A stretch of 64,000 nucleotides of DNA from contig CAUYUJ010017792.1 in assembly GCA_963575745.1 (NCBI GenBank), positions 69,194-133,193 on the forward strand, written 5' to 3'. The notes below the pieces were generated by a model that worked only from the letters and a program-made list of their open reading frames with translations, searched no databases and was not told the DNA's origin. Shown one piece after another: positions 43,980 through 61,597 of this stretch. A program made the position numbers and the translations under genes. Source of the stretch: Prorocentrum cordatum (lineage: Eukaryota > Sar > Dinophyceae > Prorocentrales > Prorocentraceae). Every line of letters begins with the position of its first letter. The stretch's first letter is position 1.

Positions 43980-44465
43980 GGAGGTTGGTATAGGCCACAC
44001 GTGACCACCTATGGTTTTTGAAAAAGGTTTGCATGCTCTTCTGTCCGGCCTTCCAACCGACCAAGACGGTCCAAGAGGCCCCCAAGATCGCCCAATAGGC
44101 CTTTAAGATGACCCCATAACGCAAGAGGCCCCCAAGGCGGCCCCAAGGCGGCCCCAAGAGGACCCAAGAGGGCTCCAAGACGCCCCAGATGGCCTCCAAA
44201 ACGGCCCCTGAACACCCCAAGAGGGCCCTAAATCGGCCCAGGGAGATCCGCAAGACGGCGTCCGTCGTCGTCAGACGGGCCAGGAAGCCATCAAGACTGC
44301 CCTAGATGGCTCTAAGATGTCCCAAGACGGCCCAAGAGGACCCCAAGGGGTCTCCAAGACGGCCCAAGAGGCCCCCAAGAGGGCCTCTAGGAAGGCCCGA
44401 AGAGGCCACAATCAAGCTTATTTCCATTGGGTACTTGAAGGGAATTTGGAGACAAAGCAGGAAGT
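43980..44465. repeat. CCCAAGA minisatellite block inside the satellite, copy 1
   Basis: Begins after ACGTGACCACCTATGGTTTTTGAA and contains CCAAGAGGCCCCCAAGATCG, CCCCAAGAGGGCCCTAAATC, GGCCCAGGGAGATCCGCAAG, CCAGGAAGCCATCAAGAC and, at the end, CACAATCAAGCTTATTTCCA and TTTGGAGACAAAGC before the satellite resumes. Confidence 0.9.
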
Positions 44466-46184
44466 CCAGCACACACAACGGAGAACTCTAGGTTGATCTA
44501 GGCCACATGCCACCAGCGGCATGGAGACAGAACCTCAGGTGTTTCAACTCAGGATAATACAGAACTTGGTCATCACACTAGTGACCTCGCACACTAAAAG
44601 TCATACTGCGACGCGCTACAAAAGAACACACAATGACTGGAGGGTCAGAGAGATTCCCACAACAAACTTGCAACCGCATTGCTGACGCTCAGGTATCCCC
44701 ATGTGTGATCTCCTCAACCCTCTGGAACTGGCAGTACTGGTTGGTCACTAGCTTCGATCTGTGTGGCACCATGGAAAAAGGCACCCAAGCACAACACGTT
44801 AGACACCACTTAGCTGCGCTAGTAGAGTACACGAGATGCCTGGAGGGTCAGATAGATTGCCACAACAGGCTTGCATCAGCATTGCTGACGCTTGAACATC
44901 CCTCTGTGCGACCTGCGAATCTACCTCAAATCTACCATATACGTTATGACTGGTTGGCTATAAGCCTCGACCTGTGCAGCGCCACAGGAAACAGGCACAC
45001 ACAGCGGAGAACTCGAGGTTGATATAGGCCACATGCTACCAGCGGCATGGAACCAAAAGCTCAACCAGTCCAGCTTAGGAGTGTACAGCACCTGATCATC
45101 ACACACGTGAGCTCACACACAAACAGTCATACTGAGACGCGCTACAAGAGAACAGAGGGTCAGAGAGATTCCCACAACAAACTTGCAACCGCATTGCTGG
45201 CGCTCAGGTATCCCTATGTGTGATCTCCTCATCCCCCTGGAACTAGCAGTACTGGTTGGTCACTAGCTTCGATCTGTGTGGTGCCATGGAAACAGGCACC
45301 CACAACGGAGAACTAGATGTTCGTATAGACCACATGTTACCACCGGCATGGAGACAGACGCTCCAGCGGTTCAGCTTCGGAGTGGACAGCACTTGATCGT
45401 GACACACGTGAGCTCAAGCACAACACGTTAGACACTTAGACGCGCTAGTAGAGTACACGAGATGCCTGGAGGGTCAGATATACTGCCACAACAGGCTTGC
45501 ATCAGCACTGCTGACGCTTGAACATCCCTCTGTGCGACCTGCGAATCTACCTCAAATCTAGCATATACGTTATGACTGGTTGGCTATAAGCCTCGACCTG
45601 TGCAGCGCCACAGGAAACAGGCACACACAGCGGAGAACCCGAGGTGGATATAGGCCACATGCTACCAGCGGCATGGAACCAAAAGCTCAAGCAGTTCAGC
45701 TTAGGAGTGTACAGCACCTGATCATCACACACGTGAGCTCACACACAAACAGTCATACTGAGACGCGCTACAAGAGAACAGAGGGTCAGAGAGATTCCCA
45801 CAACAAACTTGCAACCGCATTGCTGACGCTCAGGTATCCCTATGTGTGATCTCCTCATCCCCCTGGAACTGGCAGTACTGGTTGGTCACTAGCTTCGATC
45901 TGTGGGGTGCCATCGAAACAGGCACCTACAACGGAGAACTAGATGTTCGTGTAGACCACATGGTACCACCGGCATGGAGACAGGCGCTCCAGCGGTTCAG
46001 CTTCGGAGTGGACAGCACTTGATCATGACACAAGTGAGCTCAAGCACAATACGTTCGATACTTAGACGCGCTAGTAGAAAACACAAGATGCCTGGAGGGT
46101 CAGAGATATTGTCACAACAGGTTCGCATCTGCATTGCTGACGCTTAAACATCCCTATGTGAGATCTGCGAATCTACCTCAAATC

Positions 46185-46575
46185 GGAGGTGAGGGGGGGT
46201 GAGATCGAAGTGGAACGGAGAGCCCCCCTACCGGGAAATCGATTTCGGTTTCGTGTTCGTGCGTGCCGTGCGTGCGGGCGAGGCGAAACTGCGTGGGCGG
46301 GCGAGAGAAAATCTCCTGTGGCTGAGGCGCGGCCGGAACAGATGTTTCCCTTCCGGGCGGCCGGTGGCGCGCGGTGTCCCGCCGGTGTCCCGCTGGTGTC
46401 CCGTCGGTTCTCCTGTGGCTGAGGCGCGGCCGGACCAAATGTTTCCCTTCCGGGCGGCCGGTGGCGCGCGGTGTCCCGCCGGTGTCCCGCTGGTGTCCCG
46501 TCGGTCCCGTCGGTGTCCCGATGATGATGTGGATGATTATGATGGTGATGGATGATGATGATGGATGATGATGGC

Positions 46576-46663
<88 letters not shown>

Positions 46664-47140
46664 TTGGTGTTGTTGATGATGATGACGTCGATTGTGAGAT
46701 CGATTGTGATATCGATAGTGAGACCGAATGTGAGATCGATTGTGAGATAGATAGTGAGATCGATTGTGAGATCGATAATGAGATCGATTGTGAGATTGAT
46801 AGTGAGACCAAATGTGAAACCGAATGTAAGATCGATAGTGAGATCGATTGTGATATCGATAGTGAGATCGATCGTAAGACCGAATGTGAGACCAAATGTG
46901 AGATCGACTGTGATATCGATTGTGAGATCGATTGTGAGATCGACAGTGAGACCGAATGTGAGATCGACTGTGAGATCGATTGTGAGACCGAATGTGAGAT
47001 CGATTGTGAGATCGATGGTGAGATCGATAGTGATATCGATAATGAGATCGAATGTGAGATCGATAGCGAGATCGATTGAGTGAGACGTTGGTTCCCCCTC
47101 CCCCCTCACCTCCTTATCACCCGCAGGGTGGTCGTATAGG
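46185..47140. mobile_element. GAT element, copy 1 (insertion in the satellite)
   Basis: Interrupts the satellite between CTACCTCAAAT and TAGCATATACGTTATG. It starts GGAGGTGAGGGGGGG and, near its end, has the inverted CCCCCCTCACCTCC. Order: GAGATCGAAGTGGAACGGAG, two copies of a GGCTGAGGCGCGGCCGGA + TTTCCCTTCCGGGCGGCCGG block, GGTGTCCCG repeats, a pure (GAT)n tract (46,550-46,665), then a 12-bp GAGATCGATTGT repeat to about 47,080, and ACCCGCAGGGTGGTCGTATA. Open frames encode poly-Asp and EIDCEID repeats; not a gene. Confidence 0.9.
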
Positions 47141-48220
47141 TATAGCATATACGTTATGACTGGTTGGCTATAAGCCTCGACCTGTGCAGCGCCACAGGAA
47201 CCACGCACACACAGCGGAGAACCCGAGGTTGATATGGGCCACATGCTACCAGCGGCATGGAACCAAAAGCTCAACCAGTCCAGCTTAGGAGTGTACAGCA
47301 CCTGATCATCACACACGTGAGCTCAACACACAAACAGTCATACTGAGACGCGCTACAAGAGAACAGAGGGTCAGAGAGATTCCCACAACAAACTTGCAAC
47401 CGCATTGCTGACGCTCAGGTATCCCTATGTGTGATCTCCTCATCCCCCTGGAACTGGCGGTACTGGTTGGTCACTAGCTTCGATCTGTGTGGTGCCATGG
47501 AAACAGGCACCCACAACGGAGAACTAGATGTTCGTATAGACCACATGTCACCACCAGCATGGAGACAGACGCTCCAGCGGTTCAGCTTCGGAGTGGACAG
47601 CACTTGATCATGACACAAGCTATGGGCCTCGACCTGTGCAGCGCCACAGGAAACAGACACACACAGCGGAGAACTCGAGGTTGATATAGGCCACATGCTA
47701 CCAGCGGCATGGAACCAAAAGCTCAAGCAGGTCAGGTTAGGAGTGTACAGCACCTGATCATCACACATGTGAGCTCACACACAAACAGTCATACTGAGAC
47801 GCGCTACAAAAGAACAGAGGGTCAGAGAGATTCCCACAACAAACTTGCAACCGCATTGCTGACGCTCAGGTATCCCTATGTGTGATCTCTTCATCCCCCT
47901 GGAACTGGCAGTACTGGTTGGTCACTAGCTTCGATCTGTGGGGTGCCATCGAAACAGGCACCCCCAACGGAGAACTAGATGTTCGCGTAGACCACATGGT
48001 ACCACCGGCATGGAGACAGACGCTCCAGCGGTTCAGCTTCGGAGTGGACAGCACTTGATCATGACACAAGTGAGCTCAAGCACAATACGTTCGATACTTA
48101 GACGCGCTAGTAGAAAACACAAGATGCCTGGAGGGTCAGAGATATTGTCACAACAGGTTCGCATCTGCATTGCTGACGCTTAAACATCCCTATGTGAGAT
48201 CTGCGAATCTGCCTCAAATC

Positions 48221-48598
48221 GGAGGTGAGGGGGTGAGATCGAAGTGGAACGGAGAGCCCCCCTACCGGGAAATCGATTTCGGTTTCGTGTTCGTGCGTGC
48301 CGTGCGTGCGGGCGAGGCGAAACTGCGTGGGCGGGCGAGAGAAAGTCTCCTGTGGCTGAGGCGCGGCCGGAACAAATGTTTCCCTTCCGGGCGGCCGGTG
48401 GCGCGCGGTGTCCCGCTGGTGTCCCGCTGGTGTCCCGTCGGTTCTCCTGTGGCTGAGGCGCGGCTGGACCAAATGTTTCCCTTCCGGGCGGCTGGTGGCG
48501 CGCGGTGTCCCGCCGGTGTCCCGCTGGTGTCCCGTCGGTGTCCCGATGATGATGTGGATGATTATGATGATGATGGTGATGATGATGGTGATGATGGC

Positions 48599-48671
<73 letters not shown>

Positions 48672-49150
48672 CTGATGTTGGTGTTGTTGATGATGACGTC
48701 GATTGTGAGATCGATTGTGATATCGATAGTGAGACCGAATGTGAGATCGATTGTGAGATCGATAGTGAGATCGATTGTGAGATCGAAAATGAGATCGATT
48801 GTGAGATCGATAGTGAGACCGAATGTGAAACCGAATGTAAGATCGATAGTGAGACCGATTGTGAGATCGATAGTGAGATCGATCGTGAGACCGAATGTGA
48901 GACCGAATGTGAGATCGACTGTGAGATCGATTGTGAGATCGATTGTGAGATCGACAGTGAGACCGAATGTGAGACCGAATGTGAGATCGAATGTGAGACC
49001 GAATGTGAGATCGATTGTGGCATCGATAGTGAGATCGATAGTGATATCGATACTGAGATCGAATGTGAGATCGATAGCGAGATCAATTGAGTGAGATGTT
49101 GGTTCCCCCTCCCCCCTCACCTCCTCATCACCCGCAGGGTGGTCGTATAG
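48221..49150. mobile_element. GAT element, copy 2
   Basis: The same junctions and internal order as copy 1, with a shorter GAT tract and its own pattern of GATCGATTGT / GACCGAATGT repeat variants. Confidence 0.9.
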
Positions 49151-51263
49151 GTATAGCATATACGTTATGACTGGTTGGCTATAAGCCTCGACCTGTGCAG
49201 CGCCACAGGAACCAGGCACACACAGCGGAGAACCCGAGGTTGATATGGGCCACATGCTACCAGCGGCATGGAACCAAAAGCTCAAGCAGTCCAGGTTAGG
49301 AGTGTACAGCACCTGATCATCACACACGTGAGCTCAAACACAAACAGTCATACTGAGACGCGCTACAAGAGAACAGAGGGTCAGAGAGATTCCCACAACA
49401 AACTTGCAACCGCATTGCTGACGCTCAGGTATCCCTATGTGTGATCTCCTCATCCCCCTGGAACTGGCGGTACTGGTTGGTCACTAGCTTCGATCTGTGT
49501 GGTGCCATCGAAACAGGCACCCACAACGGAGAACTAGATGTTCGTATAGACCACATGTCACCACCAGCATGGAGACAGACGCTCCAGCGGTTCAGCTTCG
49601 GAGTGGACAGCACTTGATCATGACACAAGCTATGGGCCTCGACCTGTGCAGCGCCACAGGAAACAGACACACACAGCGGAGAACTCGAGGTTGATATAGG
49701 CCACATGCTACCAGCGGCATGGAACCAAAAGCTCAAGCAGGTCAGGTTAGGAGTGTACAGCACCTGATCATCACACACGTAAGCTCAAACACAAACAGTC
49801 ATACTGAGTCGCGCTACAAGAAAACAGAGGGTCAGAGAGATTCCCACAAAAAAACTTGCAACCGCATTGCTGACGCTCAGGTATCCCTATGTGTGATCTT
49901 TTCATCCCCCTGGAACTGGCAGTACTGGTTGGTCACTAGCTTCGATCTGTGTGGTGCCATGGAAACAGGCACCCACAACGGAGAACTAGATGTTCGTATA
50001 GACCACATGTTACCACCGGCATTGAGACAGACGCTCCAGCGGTTCAGCTTCGGAGTGGACAGCACTTGATCATGACACACGTGAGCTCAAGCACAACACG
50101 TTAGACACTTAGACGCGCTAGTAGAGTACACGAGATGCCTGGAGGGTCAGATATATTGCCACAACAGGCTTGCATCAGCATTGCTGACGCTTAAACATGC
50201 CTGTGTGAAATCTGCGAATCTACCTCAAATGTAGCATGTACGTTATGACTGGTTGGCTATAAGCCTCGACCTGTGCAGCGCCACAGGAAACAGACACACA
50301 CAGCGGAACACTCGAGGTTGATGTAGGCCACATGCTACCAGCGGCATGAAACCAAAAACTGAAGCAGGTCTGGTTAGGAGTGTACAGCACCTGATCATCA
50401 CACATGTGAGCTCACACACAAACAGTCATACTGAGACGCGCTGCAAGAGAACAGAGGGTCAGAGAGATTCCCACAACAAACTTGCAACCGCATTGCTGAC
50501 GCTCAGGTATCCCTATGTGTGATCTCCTCATCCCCCTGGAACTGGCAGTACTGGTTGGTCACAGGCTTCGATATGTGGGGTGTCATGGAAACAGGCACCC
50601 ACAACGGAAAACTAGATGTTCGTATAGACCACATGGTACCACCGGCATGGAGACAGACGCTCCAGCGGTTCAGCTTCGGAGTGGACAACACTTGATCATG
50701 ACACTAGTGAGCTCAAGCACAACACGTTAGACACTTAGACGCGCTAGTAGAAAACACCAGATGCCTGGAGGGTCAGATATATTGCCACAAAAGGTTCGCA
50801 TCAGCATTGCTGACGCTTAAACATCCCTATGTGAGATCTGCGAATCTACCTCACATCGGAAGTGAATGGGTGAGATCGAAGTGGAACGGAGAGCCCCCCT
50901 ACCGGGAAATCGATTTCGGTGTCGTGTTCGTGCGTGCCGTGCGTGCGGGCGAGGCGAAGCTGCGTGGGCGGGCGAGAGAAAGTCTCCTGTGGCTGAGGCG
51001 CGGTCGGACCACATGTTTCCCTTCCGGGCGGCCGGTGGCGCGCGGTGTCCCGCCGGTGTCCCGCTGGTGTCCCGTCGGTTCTCCTGTGGCTGAGGCGCGG
51101 CCGGACCAAATGTTTCCCTTCCGGGCGGCCGGTGGCGCGCGGTGTCCCGCCGGTGTCCCGCTGGTGTCCCGTCGGCGTCCCGTCGGTGTCCCGATGATGA
51201 TGTGTATGATTATGATGATGATGGTGATGATGATGGTGGTGATGGCGATGATGATGATGATGA

Positions 51264-51276
51264 TGATGTTGGTGTT
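51264..51276 (+). repeat. 13-bp target-site duplication, left copy
   Basis: TGATGTTGGTGTT, identical to 53,203-53,215. In GAT elements 1 and 2 this sequence occurs once, between the (GAT)n tract and the 12-bp repeat, so its doubling marks the insertion. Confidence 0.88.
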
Positions 51277-51695
51277 CCCTCGACAGCAGGACCAAGTATG
51301 CAATTGGTGGTCCGTCGCAGAGAGCATAACAGAGTCATGTCCCGATAAACCCGCGTGGGGCGAGTGCACTCGGGGCGCTTCGACGCACAGCCAGAGACCG
51401 TGTATCTAGCTTGCATGCGAGCGGGTGCTTGCGAAAGACTGGCGGTGGCCGATCCGAGTCGCAAGTAATTCAGAGATCCATTACACGCAGGCGAGCGGGT
51501 GCCCGAGTCACTTAACGTAAAAAAGATGCAAATATGGCCGTGGCATCTTCGATGCCTCGTTGGCGGCGCCCACGATCTCCTCAAGAGGGGGCAGGCATGC
51601 GGTGGATGCGCCCTGCGCTCTGCGTACGCCCGTATAGGAGAAAAAAATGAGACAGCGACTGCACAGTGAGGATACGGCGGGCACCGTCCTACATC
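51277..51695 (-). pseudogene. Probable 3' flank/UTR of the GAPDH part of the cargo
   Basis: Lies between the left duplication and the GAPDH stop codon. No coding sense. No A-tail (which would appear as a T run at the left edge) is visible, so the insert is either 3'-truncated or was not primed from poly(A). Confidence 0.5.
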
Positions 51696-54043
<2,348 letters not shown>

Positions 54044-57000
54044 TCAAACACAAACAGTCATACTGAGACGCGCTACAAGAGAACAGAGGGTCAGAGAGAT
54101 TCCCACAACAAACTTGCAACCACATTGCTGACGCTCAGGTATCCCTGTGTGTGATATCCTCATCCCCCTGGAACTGGCAGTACTGGTTGGTCACTAGCTT
54201 CGATCTGTGTGGTGCCATGGAAACAGGCACCCACAACGGAGAACTAGATGTTCGTATAGACCACATGTTACCACCGGCATGGAGACAGACGCTCCAGCGG
54301 TTCAGCTTCGGAGTGGACAGCACTTGATCATGACACAAGCTATGGGCCTCGACCTGTGCAGCGCCACAGGAAACAGGCACACACAGCGGAGAACTCGAGG
54401 TTGATATAGGCCACATGCTACCAGCGGCATGGAACCAAAGCCTCAAGCAGTTCAGCTTAGGAGTGTACAGCACCTGATCATCACACACGTGAGCTCAAAC
54501 ACAAACAGTCATACTGAGCCGCGCTACAAGAGAACAGAGGGTCAGAGAGATTCCCACAACAAACTTGCAACCACATTGCTGACGCTCAGGTATCCCTATG
54601 TGTGATCTCCTCATCCCCCTGGAACTAGCAGTACTGGTTGGTCACTAGCTTCGATCTGTGTGGTGCCATGGAAACAGGCACCCACAACGGATAACTAGAT
54701 GTTCGTATAGACCACATGGTACCACCGGCATGGAGACAGACGCTCCAGCGGTTCAGCTTCGGAGTGGACAGCACTTGATCATGACACACGTGAGCTCAAG
54801 CACAACACGTTAGACACTTAGACGCGCTAGTAGAGTACACGAGATGTCTGGAGGGTCAGATAGATTGCCACAACAGGCTTGCATCAGCACTGCTGACGCT
54901 TAAACATCCCTATTTGCGACCTGTGAATCTACCTCAAATGTAGCATATACGTTATGAATGGTTGGCTATAAGCCTCGACCTGTGCAGCGCCACACGAAGC
55001 AGGCACACACACAGCGGAGAAGCCGAGGTTGATATAGGCCACATGCTACCAGCGGCATGGCGACAGAAGCTCAAGCAGTTCAGCTTAGGAGTGTACAGCA
55101 CCTGATCATCACACACGTGAGCTCAAACACAAACAGTCATACCGAGACGCGCTACAAGAGAACAGAGGGTCAGAGAGATTCCCACAACAAACTTGCAACC
55201 GCATTGCTGACACTCAGGTATCCCTATGTGTGATCTCCTCATCCCCCTGGAACTGGCAGTACTGGTTGGTCACTAGCTTCGATCTGTGTGGTGCCATGGA
55301 AACAGGCACCCACAACGGAGAACTAGATGTTCGTATAGACCACATGTTACCACCGGCATGGAGACAGACGCTCCAGCGGTTCAGCTTCGGAGTGGACAGC
55401 ACTTGATCATGACACAAGTGGGCTCAAGCACAACACGTTCGATACTTAGACGCGCTAGTAGAAACACGAGATGCCTGGAGGGTCAGAGATATCGCCATAA
55501 CAGACTTGCATCAGCATTGCTGACGCTTAAACATCCCTATGTGCGACCTGCGAATCTACCTCAAATGTAGCATATACGTTATGACTGGTTGGCTATAAGC
55601 CTCGACCTGTGCAGCGCCACAGGAAACAGGCACACACAGCGGAGAACTCGAGGTTGATATAGGCCACATGATAACAGCGGCATGGAACCAAAAGCTCAAG
55701 CAGTTCAGCTTAGGAGTGTACAGCACCTGATCATCACACACGTGAGCTCAAACACAAACAGTCATACTGAGACGCGCTACAAGAGAACAGAGGGTCAGAG
55801 AGATTCCCACAACAAACTTGCAACCGCATTGCTGACGCTCAGGTATCCCTATGTGTGATCTCCTCATCCCCCTGGAACTGGCAGTACTGGTTGGTCACTA
55901 GCTTCGATCTGTGGGGTGCCATGGAAACAGGCACCCACAACGGAGAACTAGATGTTCGTATAGACCACATGTTACCACCAGCATGGAGACAGACGCTCCA
56001 GCGGTTCAGCTTCGGAGTGGACAGCACTTGATCATGACACAAGTGAGCTCAAGCACAACACGTTTGATACTTAGACGCGCTAGTAGAGTACACGAGATGC
56101 CTGGAGGGTCAGATATATTGCCACAACAGGCTTGAATCAGCACTGCTGACGCTTCAACATCCCTATGTGCGATCTGCAAGTCTACCTCACATATAGCATA
56201 TACGTTATGACTGGTTGGCTATAAGCCTCGACCTATGCAGCGCCACAGGAAACAGGCACACACAGCGGAGAACTCGAGGTTGATATAGGTCATATGCTAC
56301 CAGCGGCATGGAACCAAAAGCTCAAGCAGTTCAGCTTAGGAGTGTACAGCACCTGATCATCACACGCGTGAGCTCAACACACAAACAGTCATACTGAGAC
56401 GCGCTACAAGAGGACAGAGGGTCAGAGAGATTCCCACAACAAACTTGCAACCACATTGCTGACGCTCAGGTATCCCTGTGTGATCTCCTCATCCCCCTGG
56501 ATCTGGCAGTACTGGTTGGTCACTAGCTTCGATCTGTGTGGTGCCATGGAAACAAGCACCCACAACGGAGAACTAGATGTTCGTATAGACCACATGTTAC
56601 CACCAGCATGGAGACAGACGCTCCAGCGGTTCAGCTTCGGAGTGGACAGCACTTGATCATGACACAAGTGAGCTCAAGCACAACACATTAGATACTTAGA
56701 CGCGCTAGTAGAGTACACGAGATGCTAGACATATTGCCACAACAGGCTTGCATCAGCATTGCTGACGCTTCAACATCCCTATGTGCGATCTGCGAATATA
56801 CCTCACATATAGCATATACGTTATGACTGGTTGGCTGTACGCCTCGACCTGTGCAGCGACACAGGAAACAGGTGCACACAGCGGAGAACTCGAGGTTGAT
56901 ATAGGCCACATGCTACCAGCGGCATGGCGACAGAAGCTCAAGCAGTTCAGCTTAGGAGTGTACAGCACTTGATTATCACACATGTGAACTCAAACACAAA

Positions 57001-58736
57001 CAGTCATACTGAGACGCGCTACAAGAGAACAGGGGGTCAGAGAGATTCCCACAACAAACTTGCAACCGCATTGCTGACGCTCAGGTATCCCTATGTGTGA
57101 TCTTCTCATCCCCCTGGAACTGGCAGTACTGGTTGGTCACTAGCTTCGATCTGTGTGGTGCCATCGAAACAAGCACCCACAACGGAGAACTAGATGTTCG
57201 TATAGACCACATGTTACCACCAGCATGGAGACAGACGCTCCAGCGGTTCAGCTTCGGAGTGGACAGCACTTGATCATGACACAAGTGAGCTCAAACACAA
57301 CACATTAGATACTTAGACGCGATAGTAGAGTACACGAGATGCCAGATCTATTGCCACAACAGGCTTGCATCAGCATTGCTGACGCTGCAACATCCCTATG
57401 TGCGATCTGCGAATCTACCTCACATATAGCATATACGTTATGACTGGTTGGCTATAAGCCTCGACCTGTGCAGCGCCACAGGAAACAGGTGCACACAGCG
57501 GAGAACTCGAGGTTGATATAGGCCACATGCTACCAGCGGCATGGCGACAGAAGCTCAAGCAGTTCAGCTTAGGAGTGTACAGCACTTGATTATCACACGC
57601 GTGAGCTCAAGCCAAAAAAAACTTTATCAGACGCGCTACAAGAGAACACAGAAAGACTGGAGTGTCAGAGATACTCCCACAACAAAATTGCAACCACATT
57701 CCTGACACTCATATATCCATGTGTGTGATCTCCTCATCCCTCTCAAACGTACACTTGCAATTGGTCACTAGCTTCGATGTGTTGTGCCACCGGAACAGGC
57801 ACACACAATGGAGATCTATAAATTCATAAATTCATACTGACCACATGTTACCACTGGCATGGCGACATAAGCTCAAGCGGTTCAGCTTCGGAGTGGTCAT
57901 CACTTGATCATAACGCAAGTGATATCAAGCACAACGCGTTCGATACTTAGACGCGCTAGTAGAAAACACAAGATGCCTGGAGGGTTAAAGATATTGCCAC
58001 AACAGGCTTGCATCAACCTTGCTGACGCTTCAACATCCCTATGTGCGATCTGCGAATCTACCTCACATATAGCATATACGTTATGACTGGTTGGCTATAC
58101 GCCTCGACCGGTGCTGCGCCACAGGAAACAAGCACACACAGCGGAGAACTCGCTGTTGATATAAGCCACGTACTACCAGCGGCATGGAAAAAGAAGCTCA
58201 AGCAGTTCAGCTCAAAAGTACAGAACTGGCTCATCACACACGTGAGCACAATAGAAAAAGCATACTCAGACGCGCTACAACAGAGCACCGAGTGTATGGA
58301 GGGTCAGAGAGATTCCCGCAACAAACTTGCAACCGCATTGCTGACGCTCAGGTATCCTTATGTGTGATCTCTTCATCCCACTCAAACGTACAATTGCAAC
58401 TGGTCGCCAACTTTGATATGTGTTGTGCCACGAAAACAAGCACACACAACGAATATCTAGATATTCATATAGACCACATGTTGCCACCGGCATGGCGACA
58501 GAAACTCAAGCGGTTCAGCTTCGGAGTGGACATCACTTGATCATGACACACGTGAGATCTAACAGAACACGTGACATGGTGAGACGCGCGAATAGAGTAC
58601 ACAAACAAGATCCCTGGAGGGTCAGAGAGATTCCCACAACAAACCTGCAACCGCATTGCTGACGCTCAGACATTATTACAAGTGATCCCCTCATCCCCCC
58701 ACACACATAACATCACGAAAACAGGACACACAGCGG

Positions 58737-59190
58737 AGGGCAGGAGGTTGGTATAGGCCACACGTGACCACCTATGGTTTTTGAACTTGCGTGTTCTTCT
58801 GTTCGGCCTTCCAATAGACCAAAACGGTCCAAGAGGCCCCCAAGATCGCCCCAGAGGCCTCTAAGATGACCCCCGACCGGCCCAAGAGGCCCCCAAGGCG
58901 GCCCAAAGAGGACCCAAGACGGCCCAGGGCTCCAAGACGCCCCAGATGGCCTTCAAAACGGCCCCTGAGCACCCCAAGAGGGCCCTAAATCGGCCCAGAG
59001 AGATCCGCAAGACGGCCCTAGATGGCTCTAAGATGTACCAAGACGGCCCAAGAGGACCCCAAGGGGTCTCCAAGACGGCCCAAGAGGCCCCCAAAAGGGC
59101 CTCCAGGAAGGACCGAAGGGGCCACAATCAAGCTTATTTCCATGGGGTGTTTGAAGGAATTTGGAGACAAAGCTCAGGCGGTCCAGCACA
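58737..59190. repeat. CCCAAGA minisatellite block inside the satellite, copy 2
   Basis: The same left junction (ACGTGACCACCTATGGTTTTTGAA), internal order and right end (CACAATCAAGCTTATTTCCA ... TTTGGAGACAAAGC) as copy 1, so both derive from one insertion amplified with its satellite flanks. Confidence 0.9.
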
Positions 59191-61597
59191 CACAACGGAG
59201 AACTCTAGGTTGATCTAGGCCACATGCTACCAGCGGCATGGAAACAGAAGCTCAGGTGGTTCAGCTTAGGAGTGCACACAACTTGGTCATCACACTCGTG
59301 ACCTCGCACACTGAAAGTCATACTGCGACGCACTACAAGAGAACACAGAGACACTGGAGGGTCAGAGAGATTCCCAGAACAAACTTGCAACCGCATGGCT
59401 CACGCTCAGATATCCCGATGTGTGATCTCTTCATTCCCCTCAAACGTACAATACTGGTTGGTCAGTCACTAGCTTCTATCTGTGTTGTGCCGCGGAAACA
59501 AGCACAACAAACGGAGAACTAGAGATTCGTATAGACCACATGTTACCACGGGCATGGCGACAGAAGCTCAAGCGGTTCAGCTTCGGAGTGGACATCACTT
59601 GATCATGACACAAATGAGCTCAAGCACAACACGTTACATACGTAGGCGTGCTAGTATAGTACGCGAGATCCTTGGAAAGTCAGAGGAATTGCCACAACAG
59701 GCTTGCATCAGCATTGCTGACGCTCAAACGTCCCTATGTGAGATCTGCGAATCTACTTCCAACATAGCATTTTCGGTATGACTGGTTGGCTGTAAGCCTC
59801 GACCTGTGCTGCGCCACAGGGAACAGGCACACACAGAGGAGAACTCTAGGTTGACATAGGCCACATGTTACCAGCGGCATGGAAATCGAAGTTCAAGCAG
59901 TTCAGCTGAGGGCTGTACAGCTCTTGATCATCACACACGTGAGCTCAAATAGAAAAAACAGACTGAGACGCACTGCAAGAGAACACACAGAGATACTGGA
60001 GGGTAGGAGAGATTCCCACAAACTTGCAACAGCATTGCTCACGCTCAGATATCCCTATCATCTCCTCATCCCCCTCAAACGTACAAAACTGGTTGGTCAA
60101 TCAAAGAGTTCGACATGGGCTGTGCCACGGAAACAGGCACACACACAACGGAGAGCTAAATATTCATTTAGACCACCTGTTACCACCGGCATGGCGACAG
60201 AAGCTCAAGCGGTTCAGCTTCGGAAGGGTCATCACTTGATCATGACACAAGTGAGCTCAAGCACAACACGTTATATACGTAGGTGCGCTAGTGTAGTACA
60301 CGAGATCCCTGGAGAGTCAGAGATATTGCCACAGCGGGCTTGCATCATAATAGCTGACGCTCAGACATCCCTATGAGCGATCTGCGAATATACCTCCAAC
60401 AAAAAATATGACTGGTTGGCTATACGCCTCGACCTGTGCTGAACCACAGGAAAACACACAAAAGATAACTCGAGGTTGATATAGACAACATGCCACATGT
60501 ACGGAACTTGATCATCACACGCGTGAACTCAAACAAAAAGTCATACTGGGACGCACTACAAGAGAACACAAAGTGGCTGGAGGTACAGAGAGATTCCCAC
60601 AACAACCTTGCAGACACATTGCAGACGCTCAGGTATCCCCATGTCTTCTCTACTCATCCCCCTCAAACGGGCAATACTGGTTGGTAACTAGCTTCGATCT
60701 CTGTGATGTCACGGGAACAGGCACCAGCAATGGAGATCTAGAGATTCATTTAGACCACCTGTTACCACCGGCATGGCGACAGAAGCTCAAGCGGTTCAGC
60801 TTCGGAATGGACATCTCTTGATCATGACACAAGTGAGCTCAGGCACAACACATTATATACTTAGACGCGCGAATAGAGTATTCCAGATGGTTGGAGGGCA
60901 AGATGTATTCCCACAACAGGCTTGCATTAGCATTGCTGACGCTTAGACATCCCTATGTGCGATCTGCTGAACCCCCCCACACATAACATATACGTTATGA
61001 CTGGTTGGCTATAAGCCTCGACCTGTTCTGCGCCACAGGAAACAGGCACACACAGAGGAGAACTCGAGGTTGATATAGGCAACATGCTACTAGCGGCATG
61101 GAGATGGAAACTCACGTGGTTCAGCTCAGGAGTGTGCAGAACTTGGTCATCACACTCGTGACCTCAAACAGAAATAACCAAACAAATATACTGAGACACG
61201 CTACAAGAGAACACAGAGTGACTGGAGAGTCAGAGAGATTCCCACAACAAACTTGCAACCACATTGCTGACGCTCGGATATCCTTATGTGTGAAAGCTTC
61301 ATTCCACTCAAGCGTACAATTTCAATTGGTCGCTATCTTCGATATGGGTTGTGCCACGGAAACAAGCACACACAGAGGAGAACTGGATATTCATACAGAC
61401 CACATGTTACCACTGACATAGCGACAGAAGCTCAAGCGGTTAAGCTTCGGAGTGGACAACACTTGAACATGACATACGTGAGCTTTAACATATTTGGTGA
61501 GACGCGCGAATAGAGTACACAAGATCCCTGGAAGGTCAGATGTATTCCCACAACAAGCTCGGAGCCGCATTGCTGGCGCTCAGACACTCTTACGTGT

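Noticed and set aside
48170-49090. 306-codon plus-strand frame with poly-Asp and EIDCEID repeats, and its equivalents at 46.6 and 53.2 kb
   Set aside because: Pure translation of (GAT)n and a 12-bp repeat (four codons), open in several frames on both strands.
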